Assembly: GCF_963518785.1 (NCBI RefSeq)
Contig: NZ_CAUQKJ010000009.1
Location: 1 to 64,000 of the forward strand
Length of the DNA stretch: 64,000 nt
Direction: 5' to 3'
From: an uncultured Campylobacter sp.
GTDB lineage: Bacteria; Campylobacterota; Campylobacteria; Campylobacterales; Campylobacteraceae
The notes beneath the pieces are model-generated. The model made no database searches and had not been told where the DNA came from. It saw nothing but the letters and a program-made list of their open reading frames with translations. Positions 14,033 to 22,233 of the stretch are shown here, in pieces. The stretch's first letter is position 1, and each line of letters opens with the position of its first letter. A program made the position numbers and the translations under genes.

Positions 14033-15229
14033 GTGTTTCAAATTTTTATCATTTTATTAGGATTGTTCGCGATTCTTCTGCTAATTTCAATTGCTAATAA
14101 GAGGAAATGGAGCAAAATTTTAGGCTACGAGCCCACATTGGACGAGATGAGTATTATACTTGAGCTTAGAGCGGCTGGATGTTCTCAAGAAAAAGTAATT
14201 GAAATTTTACACGCGTTTAATTCAAAAATGCTTGATAAAAAGGCCATTGACGCCATTATAAAAGACAAAAAACAAAAATTAAAGCTTCAAACGAAACGGC
14301 AGGAGTTGCAAAATAGACCTACGGAAATTACGGCATACGAACAAGAACCGGAAGAATTAACGGATGTGATAGGCGCAGACCCGGGCGATGAACAGACGAT
14401 CTATAGTGTCGATATCTGTGCCAATAGATGTGCCGATATCGTATATCAAAGCCTTCATATAGCCATAAATAGTAAAAAACTAGATACGATAGAAAGCAGA
14501 ATCGGGGTAGCTGAAAATGATTTTAAAAAAATTATAAAATATGACAGCTATTTTGCCAAAGCTATAGAAAATAAGTATAAAGACCTTTTAAGAAGAGCAT
14601 ACACGGCTAAATATATCAATGTGGCACAGGCCTATTATGAAAAATACCAAACATTAAAATCGCAAAAAGCCAAGGGCAAGTATTTTGATATGGCAAAAGA
14701 GCATTTAGAAAAAGGAATGGAGGATTTTGCCGCGGATCAAGACGCAATACGCGGGAAATATAGAGAACTGTTTGATGAAAATTTTAAAGCTCCACCACAA
14801 GTTTTAGAGGCAGAGGTAATCGACTCGGACGAGTATCCGGTCGGAACGACTGATGAAATGATCGAACTTTTTAAAATAGGTAACTTCGATGAGTTAAGAA
14901 TGTTGATAAGCCAGTTAGCCTATAAATTTGCTAGTACGCCACAAAGCGATGCCGTAAAAAAGATAGGCATGTTTTTCGTAAAGCGCGATCCGATGTATAT
15001 AGATATATTGTCAAAGGTACAAAAAATAGTTTCTAAAAGTCAAGGCATAAAACAATCAACGATATACAACGACGTAAGTCCTGACGGAGTTTATTCTGTT
15101 GAGGATATGCGATACGTACTCTATTATGCAGCAGAATACGGAGATATCATAAGAAAACCATTCGGCAACAGCTACAAACTATACACGAAAGAACATCCGC
15201 AAGATAACTTACTTATCTCGGGTAGCTAG
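14033..15229 (+). CDS. Unknown membrane-anchored protein, probable moron
   Basis: A 398-residue protein starting at GTG (AAAGG 7 bases upstream). One N-terminal hydrophobic helix (about residues 2-21) is followed by a basic residue cluster, so the rest is probably cytoplasmic. Residues 30-100 are helical and charged (LRAAGCSQEKVIEILHAF). A middle helical domain with TPR-like spacing spans about 145-240. A C-terminal domain (about 335-390) ends in a winged-helix-like pattern (TIYNDVSPDGVYSVEDMRYVL). It is more AT-rich than its neighbours and lies between rightward and leftward late genes. No structural role is apparent. Lysogenic conversion, exclusion or defence is possible; I do not recognise the family. 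Confidence 0.7.
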   Translation: MFQIFIILLGLFAILLLISIANKRKWSKILGYEPTLDEMSIILELRAAGCSQEKVIEILHAFNSKMLDKKAIDAIIKDKKQKLKLQTKRQELQNRPTEITAYEQEPEELTDVIGADPGDEQTIYSVDICANRCADIVYQSLHIAINSKKLDTIESRIGVAENDFKKIIKYDSYFAKAIENKYKDLLRRAYTAKYINVAQAYYEKYQTLKSQKAKGKYFDMAKEHLEKGMEDFAADQDAIRGKYRELFDENFKAPPQVLEAEVIDSDEYPVGTTDEMIELFKIGNFDELRMLISQLAYKFASTPQSDAVKKIGMFFVKRDPMYIDILSKVQKIVSKSQGIKQSTIYNDVSPDGVYSVEDMRYVLYYAAEYGDIIRKPFGNSYKLYTKEHPQDNLLISGS

Positions 15230-15254
15230 TTTTATGTTTACGGTGCCTGAAATT

Positions 15255-16811
15255 TTAAATTATATACGCCTTATTCCTCCTCTCGCGTACCTTTTCAAAG
15301 TAGCTAAGCGCTAAAGCCAACGCCCAAAACCTATCGGCATGGCCGTGCTCGTTTCGATCGCTATCGTATAAAAAGCTCTTTTGCCCCGCTTTACGCTTAA
15401 TGGCGTGCAGGTCTGCGATAAGCAAAGGATCGTTAGGGATAGATATGCTTTTGTCCTCAAAGTGCTTCTTTAAATTTAAAGCCAAAGCCTCCTTGACGCT
15501 AGCGGTAAAATATACTCCGCTCACGCGAGAGGTAAAGCGCGATTTAAGCCGCTCTGCTACCGGCATACCGATGCCGGTTTTATCGATCTTAAGGCAAGCC
15601 AGTAAATTTAGTCTCAAAAAATCCGTTAAAAGTTTTTCTTGCGCCTCAAAGCTTGCTTTTGCTATCACATCGTAAAGGCAGAGCCTTTTGATGCCCTCCC
15701 CGGCGTCATAAACCCCCATATGCACGCTTCTGTCCTTGGTGCGTCCTACGTCATAACCTGAAAACACGGGTATATTTTTCGGCGGCAATGTAGGGGTAAA
15801 ATCGCTCACACAAGATTTGATAAGCTCGATACCTAAAAGTGCGCTTTCATCATCTACGAATTGACATTCATACGCGCTAGCCCAGGTATCGGCGTCAAAG
15901 AGCGCCCTCATCGTTTCAAGATCGAACTTCAATCCCCCCGCCATAGCTCGGTAAATATCGACGCGATGGCGGCTAAACATATAAAATTTAAGCTCGTCGC
16001 CAAACAGCTCGGCAAAAAAGCTATTCTCCTCAAAAGGCGTAGAGAGAATAGTAAGCCTACCGGCTACGGCGCCGATAGAGGGCACGAAAGCGTGCCAGAT
16101 GCGCTTTTGATTAGGATACCAAGCAAACTCATCCATCCAAATATCGCCGGTAAAGCCTTGCACCGTGCGGAAATTATGCGCCATAACGCGGATAGTGGCG
16201 CCATTATCAAGGCTTTTTTCATATTCGCTATCCTTGGCAAAAGATACGCCTAGCTTTTTCGCCCACATTTGCGAATAATTCATTAAAATTCTAGCCTGCT
16301 CTTCGCTGGCGCTTAAAAATAGTTGATTTCGCCCCGCTACGGCGCCAAGGAGCGCATCGAGGCTTGAAACGTAAGAAAATCCTATTTGGCGGGATTTTAA
16401 TACGATGCGAAATTGCGAAGCGTCGTTTAAAAAATCCTTTTGATAGTCGAATAGCTCGCCGCTTTTAAGCGCTATCTCTTTTAGGCTTTCATATGCTCCG
16501 TTCATTAGCGCGATGGGTTTTTTCCTGTTTTTTACCTTTTGCTCTTTTGCTTTGGCGCCCTGTAGCCTAGAAAGCGAAGCTGTAAGCATAGCGATCTGCT
16601 TTGCCTTGGAGTCGCTGCTTTTGCCCTTGCTAAGCGCAGCTATTTGAGCTTTTAGATTGCAGATCGTCATCGTGGCGCCATCTTCCGCGCCTTTCTTACG
16701 CCAGCGCGCGATCGTAGCGGCATTCACTCCGTAAGATTTAGCTAGCTCGGAGGCGGCATAACCCGAGTGCAAAAGATTTAGGATAAGCTCTTTAGTCTTT
16801 TTGCTATACAT
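15255..16811 (-). CDS. Terminase large subunit with N-terminal HTH
   Basis: DNA-packaging motor, 518 residues from the ATG at 16811 (a GTG lies 3 bases upstream). Residues 1-40 form a homeodomain-like helix-turn-helix (ASELAKSYGVNAATIARWRKKG), as in small terminase subunits. No separate small subunit was found nearby, so the function may be fused. The ATPase has a Walker A-like KSRQIGFSY (about 139-147) and Walker B DIWMDEFAW with Asp227/Glu228. The RNase H-like nuclease shows Asp354 (SGYDVG), Asp410 (KIDKTG) and Asp493 (GHADRFWALALA). It lies on the strand opposite to most phage genes and overlaps the upstream gene by a base. Confidence 0.9.
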   Translation of the reverse strand: MYSKKTKELILNLLHSGYAASELAKSYGVNAATIARWRKKGAEDGATMTICNLKAQIAALSKGKSSDSKAKQIAMLTASLSRLQGAKAKEQKVKNRKKPIALMNGAYESLKEIALKSGELFDYQKDFLNDASQFRIVLKSRQIGFSYVSSLDALLGAVAGRNQLFLSASEEQARILMNYSQMWAKKLGVSFAKDSEYEKSLDNGATIRVMAHNFRTVQGFTGDIWMDEFAWYPNQKRIWHAFVPSIGAVAGRLTILSTPFEENSFFAELFGDELKFYMFSRHRVDIYRAMAGGLKFDLETMRALFDADTWASAYECQFVDDESALLGIELIKSCVSDFTPTLPPKNIPVFSGYDVGRTKDRSVHMGVYDAGEGIKRLCLYDVIAKASFEAQEKLLTDFLRLNLLACLKIDKTGIGMPVAERLKSRFTSRVSGVYFTASVKEALALNLKKHFEDKSISIPNDPLLIADLHAIKRKAGQKSFLYDSDRNEHGHADRFWALALALSYFEKVRERRNKAYII

Positions 16812-17125
16812 CACTCATCCAGGCTAGCCGTAGCCAAAAAATCTAGGGTAAAGGTGAAATTTAGTATATCCACGCCGCGCTCATCCGTAGCATCTACGCT
16901 AGAGCCCGTAAAGCTTAATAGAGGGGTCAGCCGCATCAGCTCTTTTAGCACCGCCTCTCCGCTTGCGATAGGTACTATTACGCTAAGATTGGCGCGGTAT
17001 TGCGTGAGATTTAGCGCCGATCTTTCGGATACAAAAACCTTATAATCGTCCTCATGTTTTAAGATAAGTTCTTCGCAAAGTGTAATAAGCGCTTTTTCAG
17101 TAGTGATTTTTTCGCCCAGATCCAT
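16811..17125 (-). CDS. Hypothetical phage structural protein
   Basis: A 104-residue protein between a connector-like gene and terminase, translationally coupled to the latter. The N-terminus is acidic and helical; the C-terminus is beta-rich (SVIVPIASG, ILNFTFTLDFL). Position suggests a head-completion or tail-terminator-type component, like Mu gp37. No specific family can be claimed. Confidence 0.6.
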   Translation of the reverse strand: MDLGEKITTEKALITLCEELILKHEDDYKVFVSERSALNLTQYRANLSVIVPIASGEAVLKELMRLTPLLSFTGSSVDATDERGVDILNFTFTLDFLATASLDE

Positions 17126-17134
17126 TTTTACTCC

Positions 17135-17461
17135 TTAAACCGCGGCATAGAAGTAGCCGTTAGTATTCTTTTTAGTCGTTAGCTTATAAAATTTATCCAT
17201 CCAGTACTCCTCCCATTGCTTTACGTCCTTGAAAGTCTCCAGGCTTTCGTCGTATTCGTTCGCACGCTGCTGGATCTTTAGCCAAAGCTTTTGCCCCAAA
17301 AGAGCAAGGCTCATATAGGCTTTAGCCTTAATCAAGTTTAGCCCGCTAATGTCATATTTTTTTATCTCATATTCTGCCATCTCGATATATGGGATAATCT
17401 CTTCGTCGCTTATCATCTTTAATTTGTTATATCTGCGAATTTCGTTTAAAATTTCATCCAT
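17135..17461 (-). CDS. Putative head-tail connector protein
   Basis: A 108-residue helical protein located directly after the portal gene in the leftward block. The helical pattern (EIIPYIEMAEYEIKKYDI then LIKAKAYMSLALLGQKLW) is what phage connector adaptors of the gp6/gp36 kind show. The C-terminus is aromatic. Assignment rests on size, helicity and neighbourhood. Confidence 0.5.
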   Translation of the reverse strand: MDEILNEIRRYNKLKMISDEEIIPYIEMAEYEIKKYDISGLNLIKAKAYMSLALLGQKLWLKIQQRANEYDESLETFKDVKQWEEYWMDKFYKLTTKKNTNGYFYAAV

Positions 17462-17498
17462 GTTTTTTTATCCTCTGTGCTCATAATTTAAAACCCCC

Positions 17499-17515
17499 TT
17501 CAAAAAGCTTCAAAA
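17499..17515. repeat. 17-base repeat shared with the left end of the prophage
   Basis: TTCAAAAAGCTTCAAAA is present here and at 3402-3418, both in intergenic spaces. Around 3390-3438 the hexamer TTCAAA occurs repeatedly at short distance. This could be a shared regulatory binding site in two leftward control regions. Confidence 0.5.
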
Positions 17516-17550
17516 CGCTTTCAATTTTGCCGCAAAACTTTTACCCGTAT

Positions 17551-17575
17551 GTTTTATCGTCATAAGACATAAAAC
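17551..17575 (-). other. Inverted repeat between portal and connector genes
   Basis: GTTTTAT and ATAAAAC flank an inner GTC-ATAA-GAC, giving a 10-bp hairpin with one bulged base directly downstream of the portal stop. It may stabilise the portal mRNA or act as a weak terminator; no clear U-run follows. Confidence 0.4.
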
Positions 17576-17588
17576 GGCTTAAACGCTT

Positions 17589-18605
17589 TTATTTGTCGTA
17601 CCCTAAAATTCCACGTGCCTCGGCGAGCGATAAGATACCGCTCGCAACCAAGGAGCTCATCAACTCGCCGTCGTCCTTGAAGCTGCTCACGTCGATCGGA
17701 TTTAGTTTGATCTTAAAACCCAAGGAATCGAAAAACCACTCTATCTGTTTCTGCTTAGGTATAATAGTAAGCTCATTAAAGCTATGTAGCTGCTGAGCGA
17801 CCTCGCCGCCGCCGCCGAGTTGAGAAGCGTTTATTATGCCCATCATCCGAGGTGGTACGCCATGAGCGGCAATAATCTCGTCTCGATTTAAATTTTTAAG
17901 TTTTTCAAAACTTATATCTTCTACTTTGCTGAGATCTTCTATTCGTACCTTAGCGTTTTCGCCGTTTGCCGTAAGCACCAAAGTTTTATGGGCCTTCTGA
18001 TGGCCTTTAAAATTTACTCCAAAAAAATCTCTAAAGGCATTAAGCTGCGCTTCATCGGGTTCGGAGTTTTCAAATATGATCGCCGTATCAGCTCTAGCTG
18101 AGTTTTCAAAAAAGGCGTTATTGAAGCTATCGGCTTTTTGATTAGTCATTATGGCTAAAAGCGCGCCTAAATAATCAGGCTCGCCGTAGTATCTGCTCAT
18201 CGGCGAATAATATGCTAACTGCCTCGCATTTAGCGCGATCTTACGCCCGTTTTTTACCTGAAAAACCTCTTTGTTTTTGTCCACTCGCGCTTCTACGGAG
18301 GGCAAGATATAAAGATTTCGCCCGGCGATTTCTAAATAAGCATTGCCGAAGATCTCTAAATTTAAGATAAAGGCGTATAAAAAATCCTTAGGCGTGCCTG
18401 CCATACCTTCTAATGCTTTACCGTCTTGCACGTTTGAAAGCAAAGAGGCCTTTAGCTGGATCGCTCTACGGTGATAGGTATTGGCATAAAATAATCCAAG
18501 CAAGTGTTCCGGAGCGCAAAACGGCTCTATAATACCGTCCGCACCTACAGTTTCATCTTTTATTTGCGCGCTGGCTTCTGCGGCAGCTTTAAAAATCCTA
18601 TCCAT
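17589..18605 (-). CDS. Phage portal protein, P2 gpQ/PBSX type
   Basis: Dodecameric ring at the capsid vertex through which DNA passes, 338 residues like P2 gpQ (344). Family motifs are visible: GLFYANTYHRRAIQLKASLL near the N-terminus, PKDFLYAFILNLEIFGNAYL, DYLGALLAIMTNQKADSF, and the conserved DEIIAAHGVPPRMMGI near the C-terminus. Mu itself uses an unrelated gp29-type portal, so this shows head-module exchange with P2-like phages. It is the first gene of the leftward block; its promoter must lie in 18606-18782. Confidence 0.9.
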   Translation of the reverse strand: MDRIFKAAAEASAQIKDETVGADGIIEPFCAPEHLLGLFYANTYHRRAIQLKASLLSNVQDGKALEGMAGTPKDFLYAFILNLEIFGNAYLEIAGRNLYILPSVEARVDKNKEVFQVKNGRKIALNARQLAYYSPMSRYYGEPDYLGALLAIMTNQKADSFNNAFFENSARADTAIIFENSEPDEAQLNAFRDFFGVNFKGHQKAHKTLVLTANGENAKVRIEDLSKVEDISFEKLKNLNRDEIIAAHGVPPRMMGIINASQLGGGGEVAQQLHSFNELTIIPKQKQIEWFFDSLGFKIKLNPIDVSSFKDDGELMSSLVASGILSLAEARGILGYDK

Positions 18606-18782
18606 ATTACACCTTAAATTTTTAGCGATATTGTATAGAAAAATTTTATAAAAGTTAAGCTAAATAGCGCGTATAGCGCTTATATGGGTTTTAATTTTTT
18701 CACATTTTTGTAAAAATAACGCAACTTTTTGAGCTTATGGCAATAACCCATCGCGAGAAATTAAAACAAAGGAGGCACAAAG
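18606..18782. promoter_or_regulatory. Divergent control region between portal and protease/capsid operons
   Basis: A 177-base AT-rich gap between outward-facing late operons. It contains an inverted ATGGGTT (18684) / AACCCAT (18745) pair, a GCGCGTATAGCGCT near-palindrome at about 18666, and the ribosome binding site AAAGGAGG before the GTG at 18783. No consensus -35/-10 pair was found, consistent with activator-dependent late promoters. Confidence 0.4.
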
Positions 18783-19574
18783 GTGGCAAAAGAGATCACG
18801 GATCTACAAATTCATCTGATCTCGCTCGTAAATGCAGGGGCGAATAATAAAACCGTCATCTATAAGGATAAAAATTTCGAGGAGCTTTTACGGGTAAGTT
18901 TCAGTAAGGACTCAGCAGGGGAGGAAGGGATCGTATACGGCATAGTTTATGCTCCGGACGAGGTGGATAGCCAAGGCGAGTTTGCAAATGCCGCCGAGAT
19001 TAAAAAGGCGGCATACGACTTTATGAAAAGAGCCGATCTCAGCTATTGCGTCGACGTAAATCACGACTTGCGCCCGGCGCCTGCGTATATCTGCGAGAGC
19101 TGGATAGTCAAGGAAAAGGATGCGTTTTTCAGTGAAACGGGCGCTTGGGCCGTAGGCATCAAGCTTGAGGACGAAGATCTGCGCGCTCGCGTAAAAAGCG
19201 GCGAGCTTTCGGGGTTATCGATGTACGGCTCCGGAGTCATCAAGTCGGGTGGCGGCACGGGCAAGGAAGGCGGTATGTTAGAGGCGGTCAGGCAGGGCCT
19301 GAGGGAGTTTTTTAGCAAGAAAGATGAGAGCGAAGCGACCCCACAAGGGGTGGTTTCTAATAAAACCGAAAAAGGAGAGGAAATGAACAAAGAGGAAATT
19401 ACCGAGCTAATCAAGGCCAAAACGTCGGAGAGCGACGAAAAGATGGCGAACTTGGAAAAATCGCTAGAGGATTTAGGAGCGAAGCTTGGAGCTTTGCAGG
19501 AGCAGATCAACAAGTCCGCTCAAGATACGAGCGTTTCAAAACAAAAAACTTTAGGCAGCGAGGGGATACTATGA
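18783..19574 (+). CDS. XkdF-type prohead protease / scaffold protein
   Basis: A 263-residue protein starting at GTG after a strong AAAGGAGG site. Residues about 45-150 form the XkdF-like protease domain (IVYGIVYAPDEVDSQGEF, DVNHDLRPAPAYICESW, VKSGELSGLSMYGSG), with His/Ser candidates for a herpesvirus-type protease. The C-terminal 90 residues are charged coiled-coil (EEITELIKAKTSESDEKMAN), as expected for a scaffold. This suggests a fused protease-scaffold working on the adjacent capsid protein. An ATG at 19383 inside the gene, with AAAGGAGAGG before it, could give a separate scaffold product, as in other phages. Confidence 0.82.
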   Translation: MAKEITDLQIHLISLVNAGANNKTVIYKDKNFEELLRVSFSKDSAGEEGIVYGIVYAPDEVDSQGEFANAAEIKKAAYDFMKRADLSYCVDVNHDLRPAPAYICESWIVKEKDAFFSETGAWAVGIKLEDEDLRARVKSGELSGLSMYGSGVIKSGGGTGKEGGMLEAVRQGLREFFSKKDESEATPQGVVSNKTEKGEEMNKEEITELIKAKTSESDEKMANLEKSLEDLGAKLGALQEQINKSAQDTSVSKQKTLGSEGIL

Positions 19575-20464
19575 ATAATCTAAGTGAAATTTTAAAAGGT
19601 TCAATAAATGCGCAAAGCGTTACGTTAAGCGGATCTCTAACGCCGGCGCAAGCGCACAACTTCGTAGATGCGATCAAAAACAACAACGGCTTTTTAAGCA
19701 AGATCCATACCGAAAAGATGGGAAGGCTTACCAAGGAGCTCGACGCATGGGACGTAGCCAAAGGGATCTTGGTGCGCGTAGCAAGCGGCGAAAAGCCTAC
19801 CGAGGCGCAAAGAGCGGCACTCGGCAAGGTAGGTGCGAAACTTGACGCTAAAGGCGTGCAGCTATTTGCTAGGATTTTGCAAGACGCGCTGGAGGACAAT
19901 GCCGATAATCCAAATTTCGAGACCGAGACCCTAAACGCCTTTACGAAAGCATTCGGCAACGATCTTGCCCTACTTGGTTTCATAGGCGAGAGCGACACCT
20001 ACGACGGCACCTTTAAAAAGCTGCATAAAGGCTGGATCCAAGTCGCCAAAGACGCTAGCGATACTACGAAGCTAACCTACGCAAGCTCGGATAAGGTATC
20101 GGATAGACTAAGTGCGCTCGTAGGCTCCATTAATTCCGACATCTTGGGCGAAAGCGTGGTGCTGATCAACCCTGCCGACGCACAGGCTTATAATAAAGAG
20201 CTAAGCGCGCTAAATTCTCCGATCCACTTGATCCAAGGAGGCGCGGACAAAATTTTAGGCGTACCTTTGGAGATTACCCCACTAATGCCAAAAGGCGTAT
20301 ATATGGCTACTCCGCTTAAAAACCTCGTGCTGGGAATGGGGCTTGACGTGCGCCGCAACCGCTGGTATGACGCGGAGGAGCGGGCATTAAAATATGTCTT
20401 TGATCTTTATACCGATTATGAGATCGTAATCAAAAGGTGGGTCAGCCTAGCGACCGCTGCATAA
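19571..20464 (+). CDS. Major capsid protein, P2 gpN-like
   Basis: HK97-fold shell protein, 297 residues, overlapping the protease gene by 4 bases. The N-terminal helical segment (SGSLTPAQAHNFVDAIKNNN) is like the processed part of P2 gpN. The C-terminal region (GLDVRRNRWYDAEERALKYV then DYEIVIKRW) corresponds to the capsid's conserved end. It is shorter than P2 gpN (357). Position between protease/scaffold and a head-completion-like gene supports the call. Confidence 0.8.
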   Translation: MNNLSEILKGSINAQSVTLSGSLTPAQAHNFVDAIKNNNGFLSKIHTEKMGRLTKELDAWDVAKGILVRVASGEKPTEAQRAALGKVGAKLDAKGVQLFARILQDALEDNADNPNFETETLNAFTKAFGNDLALLGFIGESDTYDGTFKKLHKGWIQVAKDASDTTKLTYASSDKVSDRLSALVGSINSDILGESVVLINPADAQAYNKELSALNSPIHLIQGGADKILGVPLEITPLMPKGVYMATPLKNLVLGMGLDVRRNRWYDAEERALKYVFDLYTDYEIVIKRWVSLATAA

Positions 20465-20473
20465 GGATGCGAT

Positions 20474-20794
20474 ATGAAATATCTTGCACTAAAAAACATC
20501 TGCGCGGGCGGAAATTTCGTCCGCGAGGGTGAATATGTGGAGCTAGGGGGAGAGGTTGCCGCGGAGTATCTAAGCGTGGGCGCGATAGGGCAGGCAGAGT
20601 CTTTGGAGCTGGATAAAACCCAAACGGACGAGCCTCAGGCGGAAGGAGCGGCGCAAGAGCTGCAACCGGATATTGATACGGCCTCGTCTGAAGTCGCGGG
20701 GCAGCAGCCTACCGAGTCCGAATCGCAGGCAGGGCAGGCGGAAAAGACTGCGCCTGATGAGGCTGCCGCCAAAAAGAACAAAGGTAAAAAATGA
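20474..20794 (+). CDS. Small acidic phage head protein (predicted)
   Basis: A 106-residue protein. The first 50 residues form a small beta-rich module (YLALKNICAGGNFVREGEYV) like head-fibre/decoration or head-completion proteins. The remainder is low-complexity Glu/Ala/Gln/Asp, ending in a Lys tail. Directly downstream of the capsid gene. Function not assignable. Confidence 0.55.
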   Translation: MKYLALKNICAGGNFVREGEYVELGGEVAAEYLSVGAIGQAESLELDKTQTDEPQAEGAAQELQPDIDTASSEVAGQQPTESESQAGQAEKTAPDEAAAKKNKGKK

Positions 20795-20837
20795 GATTTA
20801 TTGCCGCAAAAGTTTTAGATAAACCGAGGAGCGAAGA

Positions 20838-21278
20838 ATGAGCCTAATCGCAAACATCAAAGAAAACGAAGGCTTTTGCGGTGAAATTTATGAGGACACA
20901 AGGGGCTACAAGACTATCGGCTACGGCTTTTTAGTTTCGGCCTTGAGCCCTGACGAGCTAGCGCTAAACGGCGGAAAAGTAGAGCCGATGGACCGCACGG
21001 AGGCGGATCAAATTTTAGAGCTGAAATTAAAAAAGTTAAAGCCTAGGGTATTTGAAGCCTTTGCCTGGCTTCAAGACAAACCGCAAAACGTGCAGGACGT
21101 AGTGATAGAGATGTGCTATCAGATGGGTATTGCGAAGGTGCAAAAATTCGTTACGACCCTTCATCATATCCGCACGGGCGAATATGAAAAGGCGGTGCAA
21201 AGCGGACTTCGCAGCCTCTGGGCGCAGCAGACTCCAAATCGTGCAAAGAAGGTATTAAATGGGCTTCTTAAACATTAA
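20838..21278 (+). CDS. Endolysin, T4-lysozyme type (GH24)
   Basis: Muramidase that degrades peptidoglycan at lysis, 146 residues. The catalytic triad of T4 lysozyme is present at identical positions: Glu11 (KENEGF), Asp20 (YEDTRG) and Thr26 (KTIGYG). The C-terminal WAQQTPNRAKKVLNG matches the conserved GH24 end. No signal peptide is visible, so export needs a holin; two small membrane proteins follow. It begins a compact lysis cassette with the spanin pair and overlaps the inner spanin gene by 20 bases. Confidence 0.9.
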   Translation: MSLIANIKENEGFCGEIYEDTRGYKTIGYGFLVSALSPDELALNGGKVEPMDRTEADQILELKLKKLKPRVFEAFAWLQDKPQNVQDVVIEMCYQMGIAKVQKFVTTLHHIRTGEYEKAVQSGLRSLWAQQTPNRAKKVLNGLLKH

Positions 21279-21567
21279 GCTTATCGGCATCGCCTTTGCG
21301 GCGACGCTGGCTGCGTGCGGGATCTATATAGCGCTGCTAAAAAGCGATATTTCGCAGCTAAGCACCGAAAATGCAGGGCTAAAGGTGCAGTTACAGCAAT
21401 GCGAGCTAAACCTAAGCTTGCAAAACGCCGCGATCAAATCCCTTGAGGTGAACGCAAGCCGCCGCAACGAGGATAAGATCAAAAACGTTTCAAAAATTTA
21501 CGTCAAAGATAAAAGTTGCGAGGCACAACTCAATGCGTATAAAAAACTTCTTGATAGCGCTTTTTAG
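21259..21567 (+). CDS. Inner-membrane spanin (Rz-like)
   Basis: A 102-residue protein with one N-terminal membrane helix (about residues 7-26) and a periplasmic coiled-coil (SDISQLSTENAGLKVQLQQC). The topology of i-spanins, which join with the outer-membrane lipoprotein to fuse the two membranes at lysis. Strong support comes from the overlapping downstream lipoprotein gene in another frame. No primary-sequence family is needed for this call; the architecture is diagnostic. Confidence 0.82.
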   Translation: MGFLNIKLIGIAFAATLAACGIYIALLKSDISQLSTENAGLKVQLQQCELNLSLQNAAIKSLEVNASRRNEDKIKNVSKIYVKDKSCEAQLNAYKKLLDSAF

Positions 21568-21757
21568 CGTACTTTATTTATGCGGCTGCAGCACAAAGGA
21601 GCCGCAGATAAAGCAGGTCTATGTGCCGGTGCGCTGTAATCTTAAAATGCCACTCAAGCCTGCGGCAAACGGCAGCTTTGAAGCGCATAAGGAGCTTGTG
21701 AGGTATTTTTTGAGATGCGAAGAGATAGCCAAAGACTGCACGGGAGAGGAGCAATGA
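21533..21757 (+). CDS. Outer-membrane spanin lipoprotein (Rz1-like)
   Basis: A 74-residue lipoprotein whose start lies inside the Rz-like gene (+1 frame, 35 bases of overlap), the classical Rz/Rz1 arrangement. The signal peptide ends in lipobox LCGC with the acylated residue Cys19. The mature part is short, with Pro and Lys (YVPVRCNLKMPLKPA). It pairs with the inner spanin for the last lysis step. Confidence 0.85.
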   Translation: MRIKNFLIALFSVLYLCGCSTKEPQIKQVYVPVRCNLKMPLKPAANGSFEAHKELVRYFLRCEEIAKDCTGEEQ

Positions 21758-21936
21758 AAGCTTTGATTTGTCTGCTTAGAGCTTTTGTCTTGGTGGTATT
21801 TAACCTTGAGCTTTACGTAGTCTTTGACAACTTTATACGAAGCGAAAATTTAGTACTCCTTCTTTGGTCGCTTTGTATAGGTATTGCAGGCGCTCTTTTT
21901 TCGCCTACGTTGCTATATAAAACCTTTAGAGTATGA
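21754..21936 (+). CDS. Small two-helix membrane protein, holin candidate
   Basis: Sixty residues from an ATG that overlaps the lipoprotein stop (ATGA). Two hydrophobic helices (about 5-24 and 33-52) are separated by a short charged turn (DNFIRSEN). Location in the lysis cassette suggests a class II holin or antiholin. No family could be named. Confidence 0.5.
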   Translation: MKALICLLRAFVLVVFNLELYVVFDNFIRSENLVLLLWSLCIGIAGALFSPTLLYKTFRV

Positions 21937-21939
21937 GCC

Positions 21940-22233
21940 ATGGAGTATCTGCTCTATATATTAGCTGCAGGCGTTGCGGGCAGCGTAACGGCCTTTTTGA
22001 AGTATGGCGAGCGTGGCGCGGGCAATTTTATCAAACGAGTATTGGACGGCTGTTTTAGCGCATACATCGTTTATGAAATATCTTTCTTTTTCTTCAAAGA
22101 TATGCGCCTGAGCCTTGCGATCTGCGGGATCGGCGCCTTTAAAGGTAGCGGGATTTTGGATTTGGCAGTCGGATTTATAAGAAATAAATTTGATCTAGAC
22201 GATAGAAACAAGGACGAACAATATGAGCAATAA
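21940..22233 (+). CDS. Putative holin
   Basis: A 97-residue membrane protein with about three hydrophobic stretches, Gly-rich (YILAAGVAGSVTAFLKYG; AICGIGAFKGSG) and a highly charged C-terminal tail (DLDDRNKDEQYEQ). Size, topology and the charged tail fit phage holins of the LydA-like group, which pass endolysin through the inner membrane. It overlaps the baseplate gene by 11 bases. Either this protein or its upstream neighbour should be the holin, the other perhaps the antiholin. Confidence 0.6.
   Translation: MEYLLYILAAGVAGSVTAFLKYGERGAGNFIKRVLDGCFSAYIVYEISFFFFKDMRLSLAICGIGAFKGSGILDLAVGFIRNKFDLDDRNKDEQYEQ

Noticed and set aside
19383..19574. A separate scaffold gene from the internal ATG
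   Set aside because: The ribosome binding site is good, but the frame is continuous with the protease and there is no proof of separate translation; kept as a remark in the protease entry.
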